Source: Streptomyces sp. NBC_01689 (GTDB lineage: Bacteria > Actinomycetota > Actinomycetes > Streptomycetales > Streptomycetaceae). Taken from it: a stretch of 64,000 nt of DNA. Positions 16,035 through 23,076 of this stretch are shown one piece after another; position 1 is the stretch's first letter; each line of letters opens with the position of its first letter. The stretch covers positions 5,828,001 to 5,892,000 of the forward strand of contig NZ_CP109592.1 in assembly GCF_036250675.1 (NCBI RefSeq), written 5' to 3'. A model generated the notes under the pieces. That model was given only the letters and a program-made list of their open reading frames with translations. It searched no databases and was not told the DNA's origin. The position numbers and the translations under genes are program-made.

Positions 16035-16943
16035 TCACTCCTCGACCGTCAGGCCCCTGCGCAGCCGCACCAGGGTCCGTGACAGCAGCCGCGACACGTG
16101 CATCTGCGAGATGCCGAGTTCGTCGCCGATCTCGGACTGGGTCATGTTGGCGACGAAGCGCAGCGACAGGATCTGCCGGTCGCGCTGCGGGAGGCCGGCG
16201 ATCAGGGGCTTGAGGGACTCCACGTACTCGATGCCCTCCAGACCGTGGTCCTCGTAGCCGATGCGGTCCGCGAGCGCGCCCTCGGAGTCGTCCTCCTCGG
16301 GCTGGGCGTCCAGCGAACTGGCCGTGTAGGCGTTCGAGGCGGCCATGCCCTCGACGACCTCGTCGTTGGTGATGCCGAGGCGCTCGGCGAGTTCGCCCAC
16401 GGTGGGTGACCGGTCGAGCCGCTGGGCGAGTTCGTCGCCCGCCTTGGCCAGGTCGAGCCGGAGTTCCTGCAGCCTGCGCGGTACGCGCACGGACCAGGAG
16501 GTGTCGCGGAAGAAGCGCTTGATCTCGCCGATGATGGTCGGCATGGCGAAGGTGGGGAACTCGACGCCACGGCTCAGCTCGAAGCGGTCGATCGCCTTGA
16601 TCAGGCCGATCGTGCCGACCTGGATGATGTCCTCCATCGGCTCGCTGCGGGAGCGGAAGCGGGAGGCGGCGAACTTGACCAGGGCCAGGTTGAGTTCGAC
16701 GAGCGTGTTGCGGACGTACGAGTACTCGTGGGTGCCCTCTTCGAGGGAATCCAGGCGCTCGAAGAGCGTCTTGGACAGGGCCCGTGCGTCCACCGGCCCC
16801 ACCTCGTCGTACGGGGGGATCTCCGGAAGTCCTTCCAGTCCCGCGGGGTCCGCGCCGTGGCCGGCGGGATCGTGGTCCGGGTGTTCCGGAGAGGGTGCCG
16901 ACGTCGCCCTCTGGGTCTGCGATGCGTCGAGCCGGGGTGACAT
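16035..16943 (-). CDS. sigI: SigB/SigF-family RNA polymerase sigma factor
   Basis: A 302-residue group 3 sigma factor. Region 2 (SRSEPMEDIIQVGTIGLIKAID, then the -10 recognition helix area FPTFAMPTIIGEIKRFFRD), region 3 (LAKAGDELAQRLDRSPTVGELAERLG) and region 4 (LPQRDRQILSLRFVANMTQSEI, then the HTH up to LSRTLVRLRRG) are complete. An N-terminal tail of about 60 residues is poorly conserved. The ATG at 16943 has GGAGG five bases upstream and is preferred over ATGs at 16955 and 16967. The neighbouring STAS protein and ATPase anti-sigma point to partner-switching control. The symbol is by analogy with the sigI locus of S. coelicolor. Confidence 0.88.
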   Translation of the reverse strand: MSPRLDASQTQRATSAPSPEHPDHDPAGHGADPAGLEGLPEIPPYDEVGPVDARALSKTLFERLDSLEEGTHEYSYVRNTLVELNLALVKFAASRFRSRSEPMEDIIQVGTIGLIKAIDRFELSRGVEFPTFAMPTIIGEIKRFFRDTSWSVRVPRRLQELRLDLAKAGDELAQRLDRSPTVGELAERLGITNDEVVEGMAASNAYTASSLDAQPEEDDSEGALADRIGYEDHGLEGIEYVESLKPLIAGLPQRDRQILSLRFVANMTQSEIGDELGISQMHVSRLLSRTLVRLRRGLTVEE

Positions 16944-17192
16944 GGTGTCCTCCATCGTTCTCGGCATATGGCCGCCGATGCCTGTACGTGCACTGCGGTG
17001 TGCGGCGCCTCCGTAGCCGGCCGTGTCGAATAGCTGTCCCTACTAGCCCTACCCGCTTCCGCGTATCCCTCGCAAGTGCCGTTCATTCCTAAATGTCCCT
17101 TTTCGGGGGGTTGTTCGGGTGTCGGAGATCGTGGGGAAGGCGTAGTGTTCGAGTGTGCAACCAGGACTCACGACGCTCGGGAGAGAGACGGC

Positions 17193-17561
17193 ATGGACCG
17201 CGGGACGGTCGGCAGCGCACAGTCGGGCCGGCTTCTTGTCGAGGTGCGGGAAGAGGGCTCCAGCGCCGTCGTGACGCCGGCAGGTGAGTTGGATCACCAC
17301 ACGGCCGAATTGTTGCGTGAGCCACTCGACGCCTGTCTGGAAAAGGGATATTCCCGGCTCGTCGTGGATTGTTCACGTTTGGAGTTCTGCGACTCCACCG
17401 GGCTCAACGTGCTGCTGGGCGCCCGGCTCAAGGCCGAGGCCGCGGGCGGCGGGGTCCATCTGGCGGGAATGCTGCCGGTGGTGGCGCGGGTCTTCGAGAT
17501 CACCGGGGCGGAGGCCGTCTTCACCGTTCACGAGACGCTCGATGCGGCGCTGGCCGACTAG
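17193..17561 (+). CDS. STAS-domain anti-anti-sigma factor
   Basis: A 122-residue SpoIIAA/RsbV-like protein. The STAS fold is visible from VVTPAGELDHHTAELLREPL to the phosphorylation loop EFCDSTGLNVLL, where Ser68 is the expected target of the kinase anti-sigma factor. The ATG at 17193 follows GGGAGAG. It is divergent from the sigma factor and upstream of the ATPase anti-sigma gene at 17878. The likely role is to release the sigma factor by sequestering the anti-sigma factor when dephosphorylated. The S. coelicolor homologue would be ArsI. Confidence 0.9.
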   Translation: MDRGTVGSAQSGRLLVEVREEGSSAVVTPAGELDHHTAELLREPLDACLEKGYSRLVVDCSRLEFCDSTGLNVLLGARLKAEAAGGGVHLAGMLPVVARVFEITGAEAVFTVHETLDAALAD

Positions 17562-17877
17562 GCGGGTGCCCGGGGCGCCGCTCGGCCGCGCCCCGGTCCC
17601 CCCGGCGCGCCGCCGCGTCACGTCCGTCACACATTCCCGGCCGGGTCGGGGGGTGTTCCGGCGCGACAGTCGGGCAGGAGACATCCTGACCGTGTCGGCG
17701 ACAATCGGTGAGGACACCGGAGGGAAGCGCTGCGGATGTTCGTCCCGGGCGTCCTGGGCGCGGAAGTGCCCGGATGCCCTGAGTACGGAAGCCCCTGGCG
17801 TGCGTAGCACATGCTGAGTACTGAGTCTTGAAACGTCTTGAATCGCGATACTGGTGGATCGGTGAGGTGAAGCGCTG
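17562..17877 (+). other. Intergenic region between STAS and anti-sigma genes
   Basis: These 316 bases contain no recognisable gene. The only coding hint is a short ORF at 17736-17807 (listed separately). The AT-richer segment 17815-17870 probably holds the promoter of the anti-sigma gene, but I see no clear pair of hexamers. Confidence 0.4.
17736..17807 (+). CDS. Possible 23-residue small ORF
   Basis: ATG at 17736 to TAG at 17805-17807 encodes 23 residues beginning MFVPGVLGAEVPG and ending SPWRA. GGAGGGA lies about 12 bases upstream, which is rather far. It contains one cysteine and no signal peptide. It could be a leader peptide or chance. I recognise no homologue. Confidence 0.2.
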   Translation: MFVPGVLGAEVPGCPEYGSPWRA

Positions 17878-18456
17878 ATGAGCACCACCCGGCCCTACTC
17901 GCCGGGCGACCGCGGCCCCGAGTCGGGCGACGGCGGCGCTTCCGGGCTGTCGGGAGACGGCGTGAGCGTGTCCGGCCCGGTGGCCCCGACCGCCGACGGT
18001 GTGTCCGTGACGGTGTCCGCGGGTGACGCGGGCGTCCGGTCCGTCGGCCGGTCGGCCCGCAGGCTGAGCTTCGAGGGCGAGAGCGGCGTCGTGCCGCTCG
18101 CCCGCGACTTCGCCCGTCAGGCGCTGCACGCGTGGGGCTGGCTGCCCGCCGCGGGCGCCGACCGGCGGGCAGCCGCCGAGGACGTCCTGCTGGTCGTCTC
18201 GGAGCTGGTCACCAACGCCTGTCTGCACGCCGAGGGTCCGGACGAGCTCCGGATCAGCTGCGACAACAAGGTGCTGCGGGTCGAGGTCTCCGACCGGGGC
18301 ACCGGCCAGCCGGCCCCGCGCACCCCGCACCGCGCCGGACGGCCCGGCGGTCACGGCATGTTCATCGTGCAGCGGCTGTGCCTGGACTGGGGAGTCGTCC
18401 GCGCCCCGGGTGTCGCCGGCAAGACCGTATGGGCGGAACTCGGGGCACCCGCCTGA
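17878..18456 (+). CDS. Anti-sigma factor, HATPase (RsbW/SpoIIAB-like)
   Basis: A 192-residue serine kinase-type anti-sigma factor. About 60 disordered N-terminal residues precede a Bergerat ATPase domain with the N-box (LLVVSELVTNACLHA), the G1 box (VSDRGTGQP) and the G2 box (GGHGMFIVQRLC). It should bind the adjacent SigB/SigF-type sigma factor and phosphorylate the STAS partner. The ATG at 17878 follows GGTGAGG. The S. coelicolor counterpart would be PrsI. A strong terminator follows at 18508. Confidence 0.87.
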   Translation: MSTTRPYSPGDRGPESGDGGASGLSGDGVSVSGPVAPTADGVSVTVSAGDAGVRSVGRSARRLSFEGESGVVPLARDFARQALHAWGWLPAAGADRRAAAEDVLLVVSELVTNACLHAEGPDELRISCDNKVLRVEVSDRGTGQPAPRTPHRAGRPGGHGMFIVQRLCLDWGVVRAPGVAGKTVWAELGAPA

Positions 18457-18507
18457 CCTCCACCAGGAGTTACCCGCGGTCATAAGACGTCCCCGTACGC
18501 TGCCGCA

Positions 18508-18539
18508 CGCGCGCCGGATCTCCACAGATCCGGCGCGCG
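18508..18539 (+). terminator. Intrinsic terminator after the anti-sigma gene
   Basis: A 14-bp perfect stem (18508-18521 with 18526-18539) closes on a CCAC loop and is followed by CTTTGTCTT. It separates the partner-switching genes from the surface-protein operon. Confidence 0.85.
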
Positions 18540-18573
18540 CTTTGTCTTCCCTCCACAAGGCCCCGGGCGTACC

Positions 18574-18602
18574 TTGACGGCCGATCTGATGTTCCGTCAG
18601 AA
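18574..18602 (+). promoter_or_regulatory. Promoter with inverted repeat before the surface-protein operon
   Basis: TTGACG at 18574-18579 is a good -35. With a 17-base spacer the -10 would be TCAGAA at 18597. The spacer contains TCTGA - seven bases - TCAGA (18585-18601), a perfect 5-bp inverted repeat that could be an operator. The -10 is weak, so activator dependence is possible. Confidence 0.4.
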
Positions 18603-18627
18603 ATCTGTCGGGAGTGAGGGGCAGGCC

Positions 18628-19371
18628 GTGCCGAACCGGACGTACCCGAAACGAACCGCCGCGTTCGCGCTCGCCGCGGCCCTGGCCGGCTCGGCGGTGC
18701 TGATGGCCGCCCCGGGCGCCCTGGCCGCCGTGGTGAACGTCGACTACCAGTGCAAGACGCCGATCGGCGACAAGAGCGCCGTCTCGCCCATCGACATCAG
18801 GAGCGTCCGCAGCGGCAGCGCCTACAAGCTCACCATGTCCTGGCAGAAGGGCGTCTCCTCCAGCCCGGTCGAACTGGGCAAGGGCGCGATGAGCCCGAGC
18901 GCGGTCATCAAGGTGGGCGGCGCGGACAGCGGCACGGTCGCGGTGAGCGGCCCGGCCAACGCGGCCGCGATCCCGGCGAACACCCCCATCAAGATCAGCG
19001 ATCTGAGCGGGACGTACACCCCGTCCAAGAGCGGCAAGGTCACCTTCACGGCGGGCGTGCTGACCATCAAGGCACTCGGTACGACGACCACCTGCACGCC
19101 CACCAACAACCCGGGTCCCTCGCTGACCCTCGACGTCACGGCCGCGGTCGGCGGCTCCGGGACGGGCGGATCGGGCGGGTCCGGAGGGTCCGGTGGATCG
19201 GGCGGGTCCGGAGGGTCGGGCGGGACGGGTTCCGACTCCGGCGGGCAACTCCCGCAGACCGGCCCCGCCGATTCGGCGACGGCCCTCGGCACGCTCGGCG
19301 GCACGGTCCTGCTCGCGGGCGCCGCGGGCACGCTGTGGCTGACGCGCAGGCACCAGGCGGCACGCCGCTGA
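18628..19371 (+). CDS. Sortase-anchored surface protein (LPQTG), single beta-domain
   Basis: A 247-residue exported protein. The signal peptide runs to about residue 33 (hydrophobic FALAAALAGSAVLMA, then ALA-A). A beta-rich domain with two conserved cysteines spans about residues 38-150 (YQCKTPIGDKS to GTTTTCTP). A Gly-Ser tandem linker and an LPQTG sorting signal with hydrophobic stretch and RRHQAARR tail end the protein. The domain is repeated in the product of 21596-22966. The GTG at 18628 is preceded by a GGGAGTGAGGGG site. It is the first gene of a four-gene operon. A housekeeping (class E-like) sortase encoded elsewhere would attach it to peptidoglycan. No function is known to me. Confidence 0.82.
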   Translation: MPNRTYPKRTAAFALAAALAGSAVLMAAPGALAAVVNVDYQCKTPIGDKSAVSPIDIRSVRSGSAYKLTMSWQKGVSSSPVELGKGAMSPSAVIKVGGADSGTVAVSGPANAAAIPANTPIKISDLSGTYTPSKSGKVTFTAGVLTIKALGTTTTCTPTNNPGPSLTLDVTAAVGGSGTGGSGGSGGSGGSGGSGGSGGTGSDSGGQLPQTGPADSATALGTLGGTVLLAGAAGTLWLTRRHQAARR

Positions 19372-19404
19372 CGCGTCGCCCCGCCCGACGACCAGGAGCC
19401 GCCG

Positions 19405-20439
19405 ATGTCCCACGCCCGTGTTCTGTGCTGTGCCGTCGGCCTGCTGCTGTCGCTGACGGTGCCGCCGGCCGTCGCGGGGGAGGCCGGCTGGTCCGTCGTG
19501 CCGTCCGCGGGCACGGGCACCGGGCGGCCGTACGTGTACGCGGAGGGCACACCCGGCACGGTTCTCCAGGACACCGTCTCCGTGCTCAACCCGGGCGCGC
19601 GGCCGCTGACGGTCCGGCTGCGCGGCGCGGACGCCGCGACCACCGGGCGCGGCGGTCCCACCGTCCGCACCACCGGCGGGGGAGCCGGCACCGGCGCCTG
19701 GATCGCCTTCGCCGAGGAGCGGCGGGGACACCGGGCGGCGGCCGGCACGGTGTCCGTACGGGTGCCGGCGCACACCCGCGCCGACGTGCCGTTCAGCGTG
19801 AGCGTTCCACCGGGCGCGTCCCCGGGCGACCGTCCGGGGGCGATCGTCGCGAGCGCCGGGGGCCGCTCCTCGGTGGTGCGGATACGGCTCCGGGTCGGCG
19901 GACCGGCACTGCCGGCGCTCACCGTCGAGCACGTCACGTTCGGGGGCGGACGCGTCTCGTACGAGCTGGTCAACCGCGGCAACACCGTGCTCACCCCGAG
20001 GCTCGCGGTACGGGCCGACGGGGTCCTCGGCAGGGTTCTCGACCGTCCGCCGCGGACCCTGCCCGTCGAGCTCCCGCCGGGCCGCCGGACGACGCTCACC
20101 GAACCGTGGCCCGACCCTCCGGTGCTGGACGCGGTCGACGTCCGGCTCACGGTGACGGCGGCGGGAGGGGTGCGGGCCACCGCCTCGACGCGGGTGAGGT
20201 TCGTGCCCTGGAGCGCGGTGACGGGTGCCGGATGCGGCCTCGCGGCGGTGGCCGCGCTGCTCGTCGCACGGCGGCGCGGGCATCGCGCGACGGACGACGG
20301 GACGTGCGCGCCGGCGCGTCCGGAAGCGCGTTCCGAGGCGGCGCGTTCCGAGGCGGCGCGTACGCAAGCGGCGCGTTTCGAGGCGGCGCGTACGGAAGAG
20401 GCGCGGACGGAAGAGGCGCGGACGGGGGCGGTGTCGTGA
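19405..20439 (+). CDS. DUF916/WxL-interacting-like membrane protein
   Basis: A 344-residue exported protein anchored by one C-terminal helix. It has a signal peptide (VLCCAVGLLLSLTVPPAVA), then an extracellular beta-sandwich region with the DUF916 pattern (PGTVLQDTVSVLNPG, GAWIAF, VPFSVSVPPGASPGDRPGAI). A second Ig-like part reaches about residue 270. A TM helix near 275-293 and an Arg-rich cytoplasmic side follow. The C-terminal tail carries six pentapeptide repeats of the form S/T-E-A-A-R. DUF916 proteins in Firmicutes bind WxL surface proteins and peptidoglycan; similar duty here is inference. It is 33 bases after the LPQTG gene and coupled to the next gene by GTGA. Confidence 0.72.
   Translation: MSHARVLCCAVGLLLSLTVPPAVAGEAGWSVVPSAGTGTGRPYVYAEGTPGTVLQDTVSVLNPGARPLTVRLRGADAATTGRGGPTVRTTGGGAGTGAWIAFAEERRGHRAAAGTVSVRVPAHTRADVPFSVSVPPGASPGDRPGAIVASAGGRSSVVRIRLRVGGPALPALTVEHVTFGGGRVSYELVNRGNTVLTPRLAVRADGVLGRVLDRPPRTLPVELPPGRRTTLTEPWPDPPVLDAVDVRLTVTAAGGVRATASTRVRFVPWSAVTGAGCGLAAVAALLVARRRGHRATDDGTCAPARPEARSEAARSEAARTQAARFEAARTEEARTEEARTGAVS
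20332..20421 (+). repeat. Six in-frame 15-bp repeats in the DUF916-like gene
   Basis: Six consecutive 15-bp units encode SEAAR, SEAAR, TQAAR, FEAAR, TEEAR and TEEAR. They lie at the very 3' end of the gene, in the predicted cytoplasmic tail. A-E-R composition favours a charged helix. Copy number is likely to vary between strains. Confidence 0.85.
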
Positions 20440-21599
20440 GGTTCGTCGGTGGCGGGGCACGCGCGGCGGTGCGGGCGGTGGCGGTCGCGCTGCTCCTGGT
20501 CCCCGTGACGGGGACGGCCGCCGTGTCCCTCGGGTCCGCGGCCGGGGGCCCGGCGGTGAGACTCTCCACCTCCGAGGCCGGGGCGGGTGGTTCGGTCACC
20601 GTGACCGGCAGCGGATGGCGGCCGGGGACGCTGCTCACGCTGCTGGTCTGCGGGCGGGCCGTACCGTCCCGCGGGGTGATCGGCGGCACCAACTCCTGCG
20701 CCAACGCGGACGGCCGGGCCGTCACCACCGACGCGAAGGGGGACTTCGAGAAGAGACTCCCCGTCACCGAGCCGCCCGCGCCGTGCCCGTGCGTCGTGCA
20801 CGTCGCCGCCGTCACGGGGGCACAGGCGGCGGCCGACGCCGTCCTCACGGTCGCGGGTCACCCCCTCGAACCGCTGCCGAAGGAGTCCGGCGCCGGACGT
20901 CTGGCGGTCCTCACCGACACCCGGCTGGACGGCTCCGGCGGAGTGCTGACCTGGTTCGGCGCGCCGCCCGCCCGGCACCTCGTCTTCACCGTCGGCAACC
21001 TCGGTACCGCCTCCGTCAAGGACCCCGTCTTCCAGATCGGCACCTCGCACGGGGTGTTCGCGCCGCAGTGGGAGGACCAGCAGTGGCGCGGCACGGTCGC
21101 GCCCGGCGGAAAGGCACGGATCACCCTCCCGGTCGAACTCGCGGCCGGGGCGCACGGCGACTACACGGTCTCGCTGCGGTACGGGGGGAAGGTGCTCGCC
21201 GAGCAGCCGTGGGGCGTGGGCAGGCCCTGGGGGGTGACGCTCTTCTGGATCCTGCTCGCCGTGGTCGTCCCGGCGGCGGTCTTCCGGATCGGAATGGCCG
21301 TGGTGGACCGGGTCCGGCCGCGGCGTCCGGCGCGCCGGGCCCGCCGGCACCGGGGCCTGCGACTGCCCGGCCTCACGCTCCGGCTGCCGGGACCGCGCGG
21401 GTCCCGCACCACGCCGTCCGCGCCACCGGGTTCCGCGCCGGAGGCGACGGAGCCCGCCGGGGCCGGGAGCCACGCGCCGAGGAACGCGACGACCCCGACC
21501 CTGCCGTGGTTCACGCCGGACGACGGTCCCGGCGGTACGGCGGACGGCCGGCTCTCCGCACCGCAAGGGAACAGCCCGACGACGAAGGGGAACACGTGA
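20436..21599 (+). CDS. Exported membrane protein with neocarzinostatin-like domain
   Basis: A 387-residue protein starting at a GTG that overlaps the previous stop. A signal peptide (AVALLLVPVTGTAAVS) is followed by a domain at about 35-130 with the neocarzinostatin/macromomycin-like pattern VTVTGSGWRPGTLLTLLVCG and four cysteines (two in PCPC). A second beta domain follows at about 150-265. A TM helix (TLFWILLAVVVPAAVF) and a long basic, then Pro/Thr-rich, cytoplasmic tail end the protein. The domain label is by pattern only. Tight coupling on both sides (GTGA at 20436 and 21596) makes it an obligate partner of the DUF916-like and sortase-anchored proteins. Confidence 0.65.
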   Translation: MRFVGGGARAAVRAVAVALLLVPVTGTAAVSLGSAAGGPAVRLSTSEAGAGGSVTVTGSGWRPGTLLTLLVCGRAVPSRGVIGGTNSCANADGRAVTTDAKGDFEKRLPVTEPPAPCPCVVHVAAVTGAQAAADAVLTVAGHPLEPLPKESGAGRLAVLTDTRLDGSGGVLTWFGAPPARHLVFTVGNLGTASVKDPVFQIGTSHGVFAPQWEDQQWRGTVAPGGKARITLPVELAAGAHGDYTVSLRYGGKVLAEQPWGVGRPWGVTLFWILLAVVVPAAVFRIGMAVVDRVRPRRPARRARRHRGLRLPGLTLRLPGPRGSRTTPSAPPGSAPEATEPAGAGSHAPRNATTPTLPWFTPDDGPGGTADGRLSAPQGNSPTTKGNT

Positions 21600-22966
21600 G
21601 TACGCGATGGAGAGTTGCGTCCGCGGGAGGGCGGAGAGGCGCCCCCTCGGGCGGACGGAGGACGGTCTCCCGGCCCGGCCGGCGGGCGGGCGCGGCCGGG
21701 TTCGCGCTGATGCTGGCCGGCGCGGGCCTTCTGGTGGGTGTCGCGGCGGCCCCCGCGCAGGCGGCCGGGGTGTCGTACGCGACCCGGTGCGTGCCGCCCG
21801 CGGCCTCCGGCCTGGACCCCGTCGAGGGCACCACCGAGGTGCAGATCACCGCGCCCGCGGCGGCGAGCGTGGGCGACGAGGTCGAAGTGGTCTGGAAGTT
21901 CACCCGGGCCGCCTCCAAGAACCCCGACCTCATCGACCTCCCGGCCGACTCGGTCCAGCCGAGCGGCACGCTCAAGGCGGCCGGTGCCCAGACCGCGGAC
22001 CTCGCGATGCGGGGCCCCCGTGAGAATCCGGCCATACCCAAGGGCGGGGCCATGGTGCTCTCCGACATGAAGGGCACCCTGAAGCTGACGGCGCCCGGCA
22101 CGGTCACGCTGACCCCGGACGCGTACAGCATCAACGCCTTCTCGACGGACACGAAGTGCGCGCCGACGGAGACGGTGCGGGCGGCGGCGACGATCGAGGT
22201 GACCGCGTCCTCGTCGACGCCGGCACCGACCCCCACGCCGACCCCCACCCCGACCCCTTCGGGCACTCCCTCCGGCACGGGGACGGCGCAGCCCACCGGA
22301 TCGGCGTCGGCGAGCCCCGGCGACAGCGGAGGACAGACGGACTTCACCGGCAAGGAGGTCCCCGTCGCCTACGCGTGCAAGACGCCGATCGGGGACAAGA
22401 ACGCCACCTCTCCCGTGCAGATCGACGCACGGCGGAACGGCGGCGGATTCGATCTCACGGTCCGGTTCAAGAAGTCCGTGATGGACAGTCCGGCCGACAT
22501 CCCGGCGGACTCGGTCAAACCGTCGATGGAGGTGGTCCTGGGCGGAGCGGACAAGGGCACGGTCCATGTCGAGGGGCCGGCCAACGCCCAGCCGATCAAG
22601 TCCGGCGACCCGATCGAGATCCCCGACCTCACGGGTACGTACAAGCCCGGCGCGAGCGGTCGCTCCACCCTGGCGCCCGGAGTGCTGACGGTGGCGGCGC
22701 TCGGCACGACCACGACCTGCACCCCGGCGACGTCGGAGGTCTCCCTGACCCTGGACACCACACGGCAGGAGGGCGGGGCGTCGGGCGGTGGCGGGTCCGC
22801 CGCCTCCGGCGGTACGTCGTCCGGGTCCGCGTCGACGTCCGGCGGCCTCGCGGAGACGGGCTCCGACAGCGGCGGCGCGCTCGAGGCACTGGGGCTGGTC
22901 GCCGGAACGGTGATCCTGCTCGGCGGAGCGGTCTTCACGTTCCTGCCCCGCCGTCACCCGCGCTGA
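21596..22966 (+). CDS. Sortase-anchored surface protein (LAETG), two beta-domains
   Basis: A 456-residue exported protein. A long basic N-region precedes the signal helix (FALMLAGAGLLVGVAAAPAQA). Domain 1 (about 60-205) is a divergent copy, and domain 2 (about 262-385; YACKTPIGDKN to GTTTTCTP) a close copy, of the domain in the first gene of the operon. They are joined by a Pro-Thr linker with repeated PTPTPTP. After a Ser/Gly linker comes LAETG with a hydrophobic stretch and an RRHPR tail, the LAxTG type used by class E sortase in Streptomyces (chaplins). The GTG overlaps the upstream stop. It is the last gene of the operon. Confidence 0.82.
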   Translation: MSTRWRVASAGGRRGAPSGGRRTVSRPGRRAGAAGFALMLAGAGLLVGVAAAPAQAAGVSYATRCVPPAASGLDPVEGTTEVQITAPAAASVGDEVEVVWKFTRAASKNPDLIDLPADSVQPSGTLKAAGAQTADLAMRGPRENPAIPKGGAMVLSDMKGTLKLTAPGTVTLTPDAYSINAFSTDTKCAPTETVRAAATIEVTASSSTPAPTPTPTPTPTPSGTPSGTGTAQPTGSASASPGDSGGQTDFTGKEVPVAYACKTPIGDKNATSPVQIDARRNGGGFDLTVRFKKSVMDSPADIPADSVKPSMEVVLGGADKGTVHVEGPANAQPIKSGDPIEIPDLTGTYKPGASGRSTLAPGVLTVAALGTTTTCTPATSEVSLTLDTTRQEGGASGGGGSAASGGTSSGSASTSGGLAETGSDSGGALEALGLVAGTVILLGGAVFTFLPRRHPR

Positions 22967-22993
22967 CGGTCCCCCCGCCCGGGCCGGGGAACG

Positions 22994-23035
22994 CCGGAGG
23001 GCCACCGCGCCGTTCGTGGTGCGGTGGCCCTCCGG
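22994..23035. terminator. Bidirectional terminator between convergent genes
   Basis: A 15-bp perfect stem (22994-23008 with 23021-23035) around a 12-base loop lies between the surface operon (plus) and the POT transporter (minus). Confidence 0.8.
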
Positions 23036-23076
23036 GAGCAAGGCGTCGGCCCCGGGGAAACCCCGGCGAGCGTGCG

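Noticed and set aside
18822..21566. Very long minus-strand open frame across the surface-protein operon
   Set aside because: Pro/Arg/Thr-rich shadow; plus-strand genes show signal peptides, sortase signals and coupled starts.
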